Of a stretch of DNA of 64,000 nucleotides, positions 30,150 through 39,379 are shown one piece after another (the first letter of the stretch is position 1; each line of letters opens with the position of its first letter). The notes under the pieces are model-generated. The model was given only the letters and a program-made list of their open reading frames with translations. It was not told the DNA's origin and ran no database searches. Where the stretch lies: positions 3,224,001 through 3,288,000 of the forward strand of contig NZ_CP073104.1 in NCBI RefSeq assembly GCF_018138145.1, in the 5' to 3' direction. A program made the translations under genes and the position numbers. Source of the stretch: Pseudomonas sp. SCA2728.1_7 (lineage in GTDB: Bacteria > Pseudomonadota > Gammaproteobacteria > Pseudomonadales > Pseudomonadaceae).

Positions 30150-30495
30150 GCCTTCAGCGGAGCGACCAGATACCTGCAACAAACTGCCCGCTGCCCCTTG
30201 GCAGCGGGCGCTTACCCAATCCATCGACAAGCCCCCTACCGCGGCGATACGCAGTATTTCCTCAAGCCTATGAGGTCATGGGATGACTTCGGAAGGGCTG
30301 TTAATCTCCGCACCAAAGCGAAAGTGACCGGAGCGCCGAGGCGTTTAGATCAGCGACATGCACGCCCTCCGTGTGGCGAGCTAGCTTGCCGAGTACGCTA
30401 AAACCCGTGCGCGGACTCATGGGCAGCATCTCATCTTGGGTTTTCCGAAAGCTACCGGAGAGTGTTTAGCGACCTCATCTAACCGGAGCAGCACC

Positions 30496-30861
30496 ATGGA
30501 ATTTCGTCACCTTGGTAACGGGCAGTACTTCCCACCTATTGCACCAAACGGTCGGATTTACGCTGTACCTCTTGGGCAGGAAACCCAGGTAGAAATTTTC
30601 TGCCTGGCCCCAGTAGGCATCATGGGCGCGGGCATCCAATTACGCTGGTCAGAAATCGTTGGTTGTTACTACGACGACGAATCATGGGAGATCATCCCGC
30701 GCAACTACTCGGGACGAGGGATGCGCTTTCGCAGAGGCCTATCCTGCATCATGGTGATCGCAGGCAACGAGGCTCTCACGACCCACATCCAGGGCTACCC
30801 CATCCCCATCTGCGTAATGAACCGTATTGCATTCGAACAGCAGCGAGGCAGCGAGGGGTAG
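30496..30861 (+). CDS. Hypothetical protein (121 aa)
   Basis: The product starts MEFRHLGNGQYFPPIAPNGR with a GGAG site 9 bp upstream; the open frame extends 20 codons further but without a ribosome site. It is a mostly beta-rich soluble protein (VPLGQETQVEIFCLAPVGI, RRGLSCIMVIAGNEALTT) with three Cys. I recognise no family. It is isolated in a plus-strand run of small island genes. The gap before it (30150-30495) shows no convincing feature. Confidence 0.5.
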   Translation: MEFRHLGNGQYFPPIAPNGRIYAVPLGQETQVEIFCLAPVGIMGAGIQLRWSEIVGCYYDDESWEIIPRNYSGRGMRFRRGLSCIMVIAGNEALTTHIQGYPIPICVMNRIAFEQQRGSEG

Positions 30862-31241
30862 CGCGTTACCGTCACCACCCGCTGCGCGACACAGGTACCA
30901 GTTGGAACGGCACCTACCAATGTTTATTTTATGAAAGTGAAGCCTTTCACTACTAATACAGATCAAAGCTGGCCGGCTGACTTGGTCTTAAGCGTCACTG
31001 CTAATAGCAAATACGGCCTCCGCCCCCCGCCTGCATGGGCCTGCTGGCTGACAGCGAATAGATTTAGCGCCCTACACTGCTTATAGCCCGAACCCGTCGC
31101 CTTCCCTGATCAAGCGCAGCAATATATCTCGCCGTAGTTCACTGCTGATACGAAAAAGCCCCGCCAGACCAAGCTGCACGGGGCTTTCGGGATTTACAAT
31201 CGGGTCAAATCTGTTCGGCACTGCTTATAGGTACTCAGCCG
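30862..31241. other. Non-coding gap with one terminator-like hairpin
   Basis: Within this 380-bp gap, 31155-31187 forms a 9-bp stem (AAAGCCCCG/CGGGGCTTT) with a 15-base loop. An A-run on the left arm makes it a plausible terminator for the minus-strand gene ending at 31242. The rest shows no convincing coding frame on either strand. Confidence 0.5.
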
Positions 31242-31703
31242 CTACCCTGCCGAATAGAGGTCGCCATGATTAAGCGCTTGGTATCTAGACAGCTTCTTCT
31301 CATAAGCGACCAACGTCCGACGTAGCTGACGATTCTCGCTCGCAACGCGGCGAATCTCCGCAAGCCGCCCCTCAACTTGCAGAACGAGGTGACGGTATGG
31401 ATATTCAACAAACTCAAACGAGGAAGCCGGGTATTTATGTTTGCCATTCCCCTTGGCAATAGTCAGGGGCGCGAATTTGTTTTTTTGTCCTTGCAGCGGC
31501 ACCAGCTTGCACCAGTAGATCGAATACGCATTCGGGCTCACCTGCTTGATTGATACGCCGGCCACAACAGATTTGACCCCGGTCTTTTTGTACAGCTTCA
31601 TGGACGCATCCACATAGCTTGCTACCAGGCATCTCGCGTCCGTAAGCAACTGCTCGTACTGCTGATCCAGCAGGGTGACTATCGCTTGTGCTTCTTTGCT
31701 CAT
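31242..31703 (-). CDS. Hypothetical protein with C-terminal coiled coil (153 aa)
   Basis: The product starts MSKEAQAIVTLLDQQYEQLL at 31703; a TTG ten codons upstream is also possible. The central part is basic (KLVPLQGQKNKFAPLTIAKGNGKHKYPAS), and the C-terminal ~45 residues (VEGRLAEIRRVASENRQLRRTLVAYEKKL) form a coiled coil. No family is recognised. The promoter, start codon and first codons of this gene recur as a decayed copy at 36619-36839, so it belongs to a sequence that was once duplicated in the island. Confidence 0.5.
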   Translation of the reverse strand: MSKEAQAIVTLLDQQYEQLLTDARCLVASYVDASMKLYKKTGVKSVVAGVSIKQVSPNAYSIYWCKLVPLQGQKNKFAPLTIAKGNGKHKYPASSFEFVEYPYRHLVLQVEGRLAEIRRVASENRQLRRTLVAYEKKLSRYQALNHGDLYSAG

Positions 31704-31909
31704 GACGAAGGCTCTCTTCTTTGTAAGAGCCAAATGGTGACGGATCGCTGAGCACCCGGAATTCGATTTCAGACGGTTTTATCGTCGGAAACTTACGGAA
31801 GCGGAGTTGGTAATGCACCGCTGCCGCTCTGCCGCGTGTTAGATGATGACATTGCAGACGTACAGCAACATTACGCGCAAAGGATGCATAACAGACGACG
31901 ACGGATGCT
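31701..31909. repeat. Imperfect direct repeat, copy A
   Basis: This ~209-bp region covers the start codon and upstream region of the 153-residue gene. It is similar along its length to 36619-36839, with an identical 26-bp core (31759-31784, containing TTCGATTTCAGACGGTTTTA) and a shared GACGACGGATGC end. The rest of the gap up to 32099 shows nothing else. Confidence 0.7.
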
Positions 31910-32099
31910 CTGGCTCAAAATTGAACGGAATCAACGAATGTCAAAGTGACGATAGGCAGGTAATGGCCAAGAGCTGGTCCTTCTGATCGACGGCTTCCGC
32001 CCCACGTCGGATCTTTGCAGCTCGCACTTCGAACATTACCCTGTTGGTTCGCAAACATTCCCAACCACAAGCAGAATGGCAGTTGCGCAGAAAAAACGG

Positions 32100-33491
32100 T
32101 TATGACCCGCCTTTCCCAACTGGCGAAGGCAAAGTCGTAGGCAGCGCACGGGTAGCACGGAGTTCTTCCGCGATAATGGTCGCCTGCTGCAGAGCGGCAC
32201 TGTCAAGAAACGAAGCGTTCAGATCGAACGTGATGGCATCGTCGTCGGAGCTTTCCTTTATCGCATAGGGCCCGAAGAGGATGTCGCTGCTTCCCTCAAC
32301 ATGGGGCTGGAAACGTGACAGAGGATTACGACTGTCGTTCCCATTGTGTATCGCTATCGCGGAACCATTGTCGCTGTACATGGCACGCAGAACGGAGGGA
32401 TCGCGCTTACCACTAATCCATTGCCCGGGCGTGACAGGAGCGCCGTCCATTACTAGGGGCACGCGCAAGAGGTAAATTACCTCGTCTGCGTCCTCGATCC
32501 TGCTGAACGCAGCCTCATAGTCCGGCTGCCTACCCAAGATGCAGTCGACGTCCACCTGTATATCGAAGAAGGCCACTTTGCCGGCATTCGCTCTTACGTC
32601 ATAAAGGAGATCCAGAAGTTTTGGGCTACCTTGGTCAGCCGAGGTTGGACAGAACGTGTACCAGCCGGAAATGACGGGCATCTCAACACCTATCACTGCT
32701 GGCGTAATAGCTGGCTCTGTCTGGCGCGGAATTGCTTTCTGGGAACTGTTTGCTGCCGGGGATGCCACAGAGCCTGACACTTCTGATCCAGAAGGAGGGG
32801 CGCTGTCAACTGCAGGCCCATCATGCAACAAAGCCCATAACCTAGGCACGGTGTAGCCTGATAACGTCGCCACCATACTCGGCAGATTAAGCAACGCGGT
32901 TACCGTGGTAAGGACGACAAAAATGCCTGCTATGATCCTCCGGCCCCACGACGGCTTGGCGCAGATCAGCTTCGTACCACCGGGGAAGCGGCCGCGAAAA
33001 CAGAGCGCCCAGCTTCGAAATTTGAGCCACCGCATTCGCAACCGATCGGAAGGATAAGCCGTCTGGTCTACGATGCTGGATGCGCGGCAGCAACGGGCGA
33101 AGTCATGCGCTGCGCGATCGAGCCATTTACCTGCGATGGCATCCGTCGGACTGTCGAAGAAGCCCCAGAAAATTGGCTTCCCTGCGCCTAGGGACGTTTC
33201 GTAGGGATAGATTAAGGCCGCGACGTGGCCAAACTGGATGTCCTGTGACAACACGAGCGCCGCACCGCCTTCCGTCAGGGGACTTCCGTCATCGTTCGCC
33301 GATATCGGGTGGTTGCCGGCGAACAGCTGGATCGTCCGTCGACTATCGTCACGATGTACGTACAGATACTCAAAATAGTCGTGTCGTGCCTCTTCGGCGG
33401 CCGCGCGCATGTGCCGCTCAATGGCCGGGGCGTACTGGGACCAGATTCGCAGACGGGTCTGTGGCGTTTGCTGTCCAACAAAGATACTCAT
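32100..33491 (-). CDS. Membrane-anchored protein of unknown function
   Basis: The 463-residue product starts MSIFVGQQTPQTRLRIWSQY. The N-terminal ~175 residues are soluble and contain TEGGAALVLSQDIQFGHVAALIYPYE, WGFFDSPTDAI and a helical end. One transmembrane helix (RRIIAGIFVVLTTVTALLNL, about residues 186-205) is followed by a Ser/Pro/Ala-rich linker and a second folded domain. I recognise no family. It is divergent from the three-gene operon starting at 33657 (165-bp gap) and lies inside the A/B repeat pair, so it may belong to the same module. Confidence 0.5.
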   Translation of the reverse strand: MSIFVGQQTPQTRLRIWSQYAPAIERHMRAAAEEARHDYFEYLYVHRDDSRRTIQLFAGNHPISANDDGSPLTEGGAALVLSQDIQFGHVAALIYPYETSLGAGKPIFWGFFDSPTDAIAGKWLDRAAHDFARCCRASSIVDQTAYPSDRLRMRWLKFRSWALCFRGRFPGGTKLICAKPSWGRRIIAGIFVVLTTVTALLNLPSMVATLSGYTVPRLWALLHDGPAVDSAPPSGSEVSGSVASPAANSSQKAIPRQTEPAITPAVIGVEMPVISGWYTFCPTSADQGSPKLLDLLYDVRANAGKVAFFDIQVDVDCILGRQPDYEAAFSRIEDADEVIYLLRVPLVMDGAPVTPGQWISGKRDPSVLRAMYSDNGSAIAIHNGNDSRNPLSRFQPHVEGSSDILFGPYAIKESSDDDAITFDLNASFLDSAALQQATIIAEELRATRALPTTLPSPVGKGGS

Positions 33492-33656
33492 CGAGTCCCC
33501 GATTTTTTGTGTCGGATTGATCCTGCGCAGAGGCGTGATACCAAGCGAACAGGTAATCACCTTGTACTCGGCTTATCCATCGTGTTCACTGCGCTATTAT
33601 AAGTGCCATCACGGTGCTAGCGCCGCTTTGACCAACATTAAAGAGCCCAGGGAATT

Positions 33657-34634
33657 ATGGCCGAGACGATAAACATCGCGAAGATGGCAGAAAAGCTATC
33701 GAAGGGAATTTTCAACGAGTTTCTCTGGGGTCGCATGGAGCACACCAATATCAATTGGCCGTGCGAGCATCAAGAAACCCACGAGGTCAAGACCCATCCC
33801 TCCGATGTCGTCTTTTGGTATAACGAGCCGTACTCCCAGTCTCGCACCTATGTGAACTGCGACCTCAAGAGTTACGCGAAGGGCACCATCAAAACACAGG
33901 CCATCCGGGAGGCAATCGAGAGCCTAGCCAGGAGCCTGCGGTGCGCCGAGATCAGCCAGGAGTTCAGCGACACCTACATCCATCCGGATGTATCGGCGAA
34001 TATCCAGGGACTGCTTTTCGTCTACAACCACGATAACGAGTATGACAAGGACTTCGCCAAGATCCTTGAAAAGGTGAAATGCGAAGACTTGGATATCCCA
34101 AAGGGCTCCAAGATCGTTGTGATGGGCCCTGAGGATATTTACTGGCTGAACAACGTTCACCACGAGATCATCCATCTGCGCGGCGGTGCCGGTCTACTAC
34201 CAGAGCGGGATTACTGTAAGTTCTATTATCCCCATCTGGTTCGCAGGAAGAACGTCCAGCTCGAACACGCCAAAGCTGCGACGCTAGATATGCTGACCGC
34301 GCCTTGGATTATTTTGTCCTACGTGAACCCAAAAAAGGGAAGCAAGCAGGGCTTCGTGATCTTCATGCGTAAGAGGGGAATCACGACCGATGAGTTTCTT
34401 TACCTCATTGAGTACCTGATGCACTACCAAGTAATCAAGGCCGAAACAGAGGTCACGATCCGCCTGGTTGACCCACACCAAAACGCTTCTGCTAATTTCG
34501 CCAAGGCAAAAGACCAGTACATAACTGACTATCAAGGCGGGGACGATCTCAGGCAAATACTGGATGCTATTGACTTCGGCAAACTTGAACACGTACGCAC
34601 CACTTTCTGTGAACTGGAGCTCTCCCGCCAATGA
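33657..34634 (+). CDS. Putative PD-(D/E)XK nuclease-like protein, first gene of a three-gene operon
   Basis: The 325-residue product contains HPSDVVFWYN followed by RTYVNCDLKSYAKG. An Asp and a downstream D-L-K in a strand context resemble the D...(D/E)xK core of restriction-type nucleases. A hydrophobic strand GLLFVYNHDNEYD and a C-terminal WIILSYVNPKKGSKQGFVIFM follow. No named family is recognised. Its stop overlaps the next start (ATGA). The start is at 33657 with an AGGGAA-like site before it. The operon is flanked by imperfect direct repeats, which points to cassette exchange. Confidence 0.5.
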   Translation: MAETINIAKMAEKLSKGIFNEFLWGRMEHTNINWPCEHQETHEVKTHPSDVVFWYNEPYSQSRTYVNCDLKSYAKGTIKTQAIREAIESLARSLRCAEISQEFSDTYIHPDVSANIQGLLFVYNHDNEYDKDFAKILEKVKCEDLDIPKGSKIVVMGPEDIYWLNNVHHEIIHLRGGAGLLPERDYCKFYYPHLVRRKNVQLEHAKAATLDMLTAPWIILSYVNPKKGSKQGFVIFMRKRGITTDEFLYLIEYLMHYQVIKAETEVTIRLVDPHQNASANFAKAKDQYITDYQGGDDLRQILDAIDFGKLEHVRTTFCELELSRQ

Positions 34635-35758
34635 TCAAAAATGCGCTTCAGTACTGTGCGACGGACAAGGAAATTCACGACGCTTTGATGTCGGCCAAGC
34701 AGAAAATCAATGAAAAGGTTCTGCTTGAACTGGCAAAGGACAGGGGGATTTTCTACTCCGCCAAAGACAGCCGGGACGACCTGGTCAGCGCCATCTCTCT
34801 CCTCCCTCATGACTATCATGATCTGAACACCCTATTGGAACAGCGAGAGCACTCCGGCCGACAGGAAAAGCTCACCTCCGTGACGCTGCCAACTGCGCTG
34901 ACCGTGGAAGGAATCCGGGAAGTGCTCCGCGAATACATTGAGGAGTCTCCCGAGGACGAGAAGGTTACTCAGCAAATAAAGGACGGCAACCAAGTCGTCG
35001 CCAACATTAAGTACTCCGACGTCGACTATGGCAAAACACGGCTTGTCCAGCGCACCCCCAAAGAGGCCTCGATCGAGTTTCACGTCTCAGCAGACAAGAC
35101 GGTCATTCGGATGCCTGCCAATGATCGTGTGAAAACCATCTACTCCAAGCTCAAGCACAAGCTGGATACCAAGGCCAAAGCTGAAATCCCCGCCATCCGC
35201 ATCGAGCTCGGCGAGTTCCAGTCCCCTGCCCTGCGTACAGAGTTCTTTACATCCCTGATCAGCAATCTAGCGGGCTTCTCATTGAAGAACGTAACCAGCG
35301 TGAAGGTGGAGCGCCTGCCTCAGGAACCAGAGGAGGACGAGCTCGACCTAGACGATGACCAAGAAGCGGAGGTGGCCAAAGAAGAGGCATTGGCGCTGGT
35401 CAAGAACGTAGCGCTAAAAGGCGAGACGCTACTAGCGTCCGAGGAGTACCAGAGCCTGACCAAGAAGGGTTTCTTCATCACCTCGATTATCTGGCGCTCC
35501 GTGCTGCACAAGGCACCACAGCCAATGGTTGAATTTGAGGCAGCGTTTGAGGAACCGATGCAAGGAAAAGGTTTCAAGTACTTCGTCCGAGGTGCCTACC
35601 GGCTGGTAGAACTCGAGTACACCAAGACGATCCGGCCGGTCACCGCCGGAGACAAAGAAACCTATCTGGGCATCATCGAAGAAACCGCTGCGAAGGTTAT
35701 CAAGGAACTCAGAGTGCAAGCTCAAGCAGGTACTGAAATGCAAGGAGAGCTAGCATGA
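34631..35758 (+). CDS. Unknown protein, second gene of the three-gene operon
   Basis: The 375-residue soluble protein has a helical N-terminus, a charged middle with a very acidic stretch (QEPEEDELDLDDDQEAEVAKEE, about residues 230-251, written here only to mark it) and a beta-rich C-terminus (VEFEAAFEEPMQGKGFKYFV). No catalytic motif is evident. It is coupled on both sides by ATGA overlaps, so its amount should match that of its partners, as in a complex. It may be a sensor or scaffold for the nuclease-like partner. Confidence 0.5.
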   Translation: MIKNALQYCATDKEIHDALMSAKQKINEKVLLELAKDRGIFYSAKDSRDDLVSAISLLPHDYHDLNTLLEQREHSGRQEKLTSVTLPTALTVEGIREVLREYIEESPEDEKVTQQIKDGNQVVANIKYSDVDYGKTRLVQRTPKEASIEFHVSADKTVIRMPANDRVKTIYSKLKHKLDTKAKAEIPAIRIELGEFQSPALRTEFFTSLISNLAGFSLKNVTSVKVERLPQEPEEDELDLDDDQEAEVAKEEALALVKNVALKGETLLASEEYQSLTKKGFFITSIIWRSVLHKAPQPMVEFEAAFEEPMQGKGFKYFVRGAYRLVELEYTKTIRPVTAGDKETYLGIIEETAAKVIKELRVQAQAGTEMQGELA

Positions 35759-36435
35759 ACAGGGTGAGGTGGCTGAATGCCCAATGGCCTTCATCGATTC
35801 GATCAGTAGGGAAGAAGCTCATCGATATGCCATTCACGGAGGAGAGCATGGATGGCTTCGCTATCGAGCGAATCAGGGATGACTTCATCGAGGGGCGTTA
35901 CATCGAAAAGTACAGTTACCAGGAGGTGATATCGACCCCTTTTGGGAGTGAGGAGGTACTTGATCGAATAGGGTATCGGACGACGGAGTTCACGCTTTTC
36001 GATTCGCCTCCCCACATTGAGCTCAGAAATTACCCGCGCAGTCTCAAGGAACTGATCAGCCGCTTGCTTGAAGCCTGCAATTTCAACCTGATAGTGACGC
36101 CTCCTTCGGTAAACCTGATCGAATGGGTCTCGGCTCTGCAGGACGCGGTAGATCAGACAGTCACCGTCGACTCGCTCCAAGTCTCCGGTGTCGAAATAGA
36201 TGAAGGGGTGACAGGGAAAATTTTGCTCAAAGGGGTAAAAGATGTGCGCGATGCCACCGATATTCTTCTGGCCGGCCGCAAACATGTGCTGGAAAAAGTC
36301 CAAGTAAAATTCTCGGACTTTAACAAAACCGTTGCCATTCAGCTGTCCAACAAAGGCACCGCGAAGCTACCTTCAGCGCTACCGAGCGATCTTCTACGTC
36401 ATCTACGAACGTCCTTTCCTCGCAACATCAGTTGA
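35755..36435 (+). CDS. Unknown protein, third gene of the three-gene operon
   Basis: The 226-residue soluble protein starts MNRVRWLNAQWPSSIRSVGK in an ATGA overlap with the preceding gene. It has no signal peptide, no membrane segment and no motif I recognise. It has alternating beta and helix in the C-terminal half (VEIDEGVTGKILLKGVKDVRDATDI). The operon ends here without a clear terminator, 184 bp before repeat copy B. Confidence 0.5.
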   Translation: MNRVRWLNAQWPSSIRSVGKKLIDMPFTEESMDGFAIERIRDDFIEGRYIEKYSYQEVISTPFGSEEVLDRIGYRTTEFTLFDSPPHIELRNYPRSLKELISRLLEACNFNLIVTPPSVNLIEWVSALQDAVDQTVTVDSLQVSGVEIDEGVTGKILLKGVKDVRDATDILLAGRKHVLEKVQVKFSDFNKTVAIQLSNKGTAKLPSALPSDLLRHLRTSFPRNIS

Positions 36436-37150
36436 GCAGTCGCCAGATATCGCTATAGAAGAGGGATACCGGCCCGCTAGAGCATAAATTGCAGTCCAGC
36501 AAACCTACGCAAGTAATCGAGGATTGTTTATGGCCGGTTCCTACCCGGCGTTCTGAGCGGGAATGATTAGTCAGAAATCTATGTTGGGTCAGTTTTTCAA
36601 TCAGCGCCGACATTTACTCATGACCAAGGCTCTCTTTGCTGTAAGAACCAAAATGGTGACCGACTGTTTACCACCCCGAATTCGATTTCAGACGGTTTTA
36701 TCGCCGGAAATCTACCGAAAGTGGGAGGTCTCGCTCACGATATCACCTTGCCTTGCATCAGATGGTCGACAGATGACGACATATCAGACGCAGAAAAACA
36801 TGAGATGAAAAGGATGCACAGTAGATGACGACGGATGCCTTGATTCTGGGCAACAATGTGAAGGCTCGCTTCCGTGGTCAGGCTAAGAATACCGCGCAAC
36901 TGGTGACGCTGTTCGCGCTGTCAAATCTGTGGATGACACGTAGACATTTACTTACGAATACGGGAGAGGTGCGCCCGTAATATGGGCAATAGCCGCCGCG
37001 AGGTGCTCGCGGCGATTAGAAACATAGAAATCAGCGAGTGATCTGATCGTTTTTGATCGATTTACCGCTTTCAAAATCAGTGGGTGCTGAAGTCGGCCAG
37101 GAATGCAAGGCCACTTCAGAGGGTCCCTAGAAAGCCAGAAAAGGAAGCTC
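36436..37150. other. Non-coding gap holding repeat copy B
   Basis: The 715-bp gap lies between the three-gene operon and the caspase operon, which end toward each other. It contains repeat copy B (36619-36839) and no supported gene. A GATCG-TTTTT-GATCGA near-palindrome (about 37046-37061) is the only other structure I see. Confidence 0.5.
36619..36839. repeat. Imperfect direct repeat, copy B (decayed gene start)
   Basis: Similar to 31701-31909 in the same orientation, with an identical 26-bp core at 36678-36703. On the minus strand it retains the ATG (36619-36621) and the codons for Met-Ser-Lys, then diverges and hits a stop after three more codons. It is therefore the promoter and start stub of a lost relative of the 153-residue gene. 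Confidence 0.7.
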
Positions 37151-39064
37151 TTAGAATACAACGCCCTCGTTCTTTAACGCTTGGCTTATGAACTCCTGTT
37201 CATTAGCCGGCAGCCCCTCTATACACTTTCTCAACGCTTGCGCTGCTGTGCTGGTAAGGGGTTGATAACGTAAAGTTATGGCCACCTGCAATAAAAGGTC
37301 AACTTGACCTGGATACTGGTCGCGATTGACGTCCAATATTTCCGTCCAGTTCAGCTCATTGACCTGTCTCTGCCACTGCTCAAAGTCATGACGGCATAGG
37401 TATTCTAAAAATGCCCGGCGCACCCAAGGATGAGGGTCAATGGCAGCCCAACACAAGTGATCCAAATCACCAACGCCTGGCCCCCCCCCTTCAAAAACAG
37501 CCATGCGATGAGGGACGCTGGGCACCAACTTGGGTATAGCAGCTAAAAATTCATGCCTATCAGACAACTTCATATGCCCGAGGAGATCGCGCCCGATATC
37601 AAGACTAATCGCCTGACGCCAAGCTCCATATAGTTTCGAGCGCAACCACTTCCGAGATCCGAACGCACTGGTCGTACCTCGAGGTTTACTAGAGTGCAGC
37701 TTCCACGCAGCCTTCAGAAGAGGAAGTTTCGTTATGCCGCTATAATTTTTGAGCACGTTCAGACCGACTTTTTCATCCTGAGCTTGGTCTAATTCGCTCA
37801 TAAAGAGCAGATAGGCGACTGGATCACTTTGATGCGTGGCATTCTGCCTGGAATGTGTCACGACCTCTGAGGGAACGGTGAGCTTTAGGACTCGAGTTAA
37901 TTCGTAGAGTCCCCAACCTGAATCGCGAAAGCCATCTGACAACGCTGAGTCCCAATCAACGCGATATTCAGGATCCACATCATTTAGATATAAGGCGGCG
38001 AGCCATTTTATATCCATGGGCATGTCAGAGTTAAGTAAATCGATACAATGCTCTATGGTTATCGACGCTTCAAAAACTCGCTTAGCGGCATTCAACCCAA
38101 CAGCTACGTTCATCCACAAACCAGATCTAATTAGGTTCATCACATGCCGCCGGGACTGCTCCCGTAAGTATTTTACAGTACTCAGTGAACTGCCCATTGC
38201 ACGACGCACTAGCCAACTGGGCTCCAAGTACCGGTCACGCTCGATGCGGGAAAAAATTTCAAGAGTGAGTTTTTCTGGCTCATCGCTCAATGCAAACCAT
38301 AGCGTCTCTCGTTCTGACTGCCGTCCCGTTACGATACGCTGATATGTGGTTTCGATCAGTCTAACAAAGTCATCGTCTTGAACTTGAGCTTTTGCAATGT
38401 TCAAGTCTAAGACGCCATCTACTCTATGATGCTGCAACTCAGTGCTGCCGGTTGTTAGTCGATTTACATTTTGTACCAACCGATTAACCGTCACCGGCTC
38501 GTTTTGGTTAACTAAGGTACCAAGAGCTTGCCGTAGTGCATGGGCAAAAGGACTGCCATCCTCTGCATCCTCTGCCAATTCATAGGCCGCCGTGGGAGTC
38601 AACAGTTCCACATTAATCAGCCACCCGGCAGACGAGTTTTTGAATATAGCTGTTGCTGCAGTGGCGGAATAGCAGCAATCAAGTAGTAACAAAATTTTTG
38701 GACGATTGGCCAAACGATGAGTATCAAGCAGTCGATCGATTGAGCATCGCCCTTGAAATGCAGGGTCATCGATCAAGAGTAGTTCAAGTTGACCCAACTT
38801 TATCTCAGCATGCCCACTGAAATACAAAATAAGTAAATCATTGGGTAGGCAACTTCCCATCGCGGACTCAATGGTAGCGATAAACTGCGCGCCGGTCGGG
38901 TCAAGCACCACAATGCTGCGTTCTTCAAGAAAAGTAGACGCTGCGGCAAGACGAAGCGCTTCATAGAGCAAAAAAGGGTCTTTAATGGGACCAGATAAAG
39001 GCGCCCTGGATCGGTAATTTGAGACACCAAACCCGATAAAAATGATCCGCGTAGGAAAACTCAC
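37151..39064 (-). CDS. Caspase-like (C14/metacaspase) protease with helical C-terminal region
   Basis: The 637-residue product has an N-terminal caspase fold (about residues 1-240) with the catalytic His in LYFSGHAE (His85) and the catalytic Cys in LLLLDCCYSA (Cys131). About 390 residues of HEAT-like helices follow. The GTG start at 39064 has a GAGGAG site 6 bp away; an in-frame TTG at 39088 lacks one. It is the last gene of a five-gene operon with a radical SAM enzyme and a nucleotide kinase, so it is the likely effector that cleaves cell proteins. A run of nine G on the coding strand (37481-37489) could allow on/off slippage. Confidence 0.82.
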   Translation of the reverse strand: MSFPTRIIFIGFGVSNYRSRAPLSGPIKDPFLLYEALRLAAASTFLEERSIVVLDPTGAQFIATIESAMGSCLPNDLLILYFSGHAEIKLGQLELLLIDDPAFQGRCSIDRLLDTHRLANRPKILLLLDCCYSATAATAIFKNSSAGWLINVELLTPTAAYELAEDAEDGSPFAHALRQALGTLVNQNEPVTVNRLVQNVNRLTTGSTELQHHRVDGVLDLNIAKAQVQDDDFVRLIETTYQRIVTGRQSERETLWFALSDEPEKLTLEIFSRIERDRYLEPSWLVRRAMGSSLSTVKYLREQSRRHVMNLIRSGLWMNVAVGLNAAKRVFEASITIEHCIDLLNSDMPMDIKWLAALYLNDVDPEYRVDWDSALSDGFRDSGWGLYELTRVLKLTVPSEVVTHSRQNATHQSDPVAYLLFMSELDQAQDEKVGLNVLKNYSGITKLPLLKAAWKLHSSKPRGTTSAFGSRKWLRSKLYGAWRQAISLDIGRDLLGHMKLSDRHEFLAAIPKLVPSVPHRMAVFEGGGPGVGDLDHLCWAAIDPHPWVRRAFLEYLCRHDFEQWQRQVNELNWTEILDVNRDQYPGQVDLLLQVAITLRYQPLTSTAAQALRKCIEGLPANEQEFISQALKNEGVVF

Positions 39065-39088
39065 GAAACGCTCCTCGCCAAATAGCAA

Positions 39089-39379
39089 TTACTCCTCATG
39101 CTCCTCAGTCGTGATCTCAGGCAGTGTCTGACCGCGAGCTTCAGCAGCCTGTTTCGCATTGCTGATCAACATTTTGATTAGATCGTATACGGCATTGGAG
39201 GTGACATTTAGCGCCAGCCCAATGATGATACTTGACACTAAATCACCTTTACTATTCGCAACGCTGTTGGACTCGCTTTTGACCTCGCCCCAACCGCGCT
39301 GAGCAATGCTTGCCGAAATTTCGTCCAACAATGCACTGCTCACAGGAGTGACCGCATCGGGCTTTACAACTATTTTCAT
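39089..39379 (-). CDS. Small protein with a hydrophobic segment, partner of the caspase-like protease
   Basis: The 96-residue product has a beta-like N-terminus (MKIVVKPDAVTPVSSALLDE), a hydrophobic stretch (DLVSSIIIGLALNVTSNAVYDLI, roughly residues 46-68) and an acidic tail ending EEHEE. The hydrophobic stretch may be a membrane helix or the core of a small helical domain. Its start overlaps the radical SAM stop by 4 bp and it ends 24 bp before the protease start. The position suggests an adaptor, inhibitor or activating partner of the protease. No family recognised. Confidence 0.55.
   Translation of the reverse strand: MKIVVKPDAVTPVSSALLDEISASIAQRGWGEVKSESNSVANSKGDLVSSIIIGLALNVTSNAVYDLIKMLISNAKQAAEARGQTLPEITTEEHEE

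Noticed and set aside
36952..37161. 69-codon minus-strand frame after the caspase gene
   Set aside because: No ribosome site, atypical composition and overlap with the protease end; not enough to call a gene.
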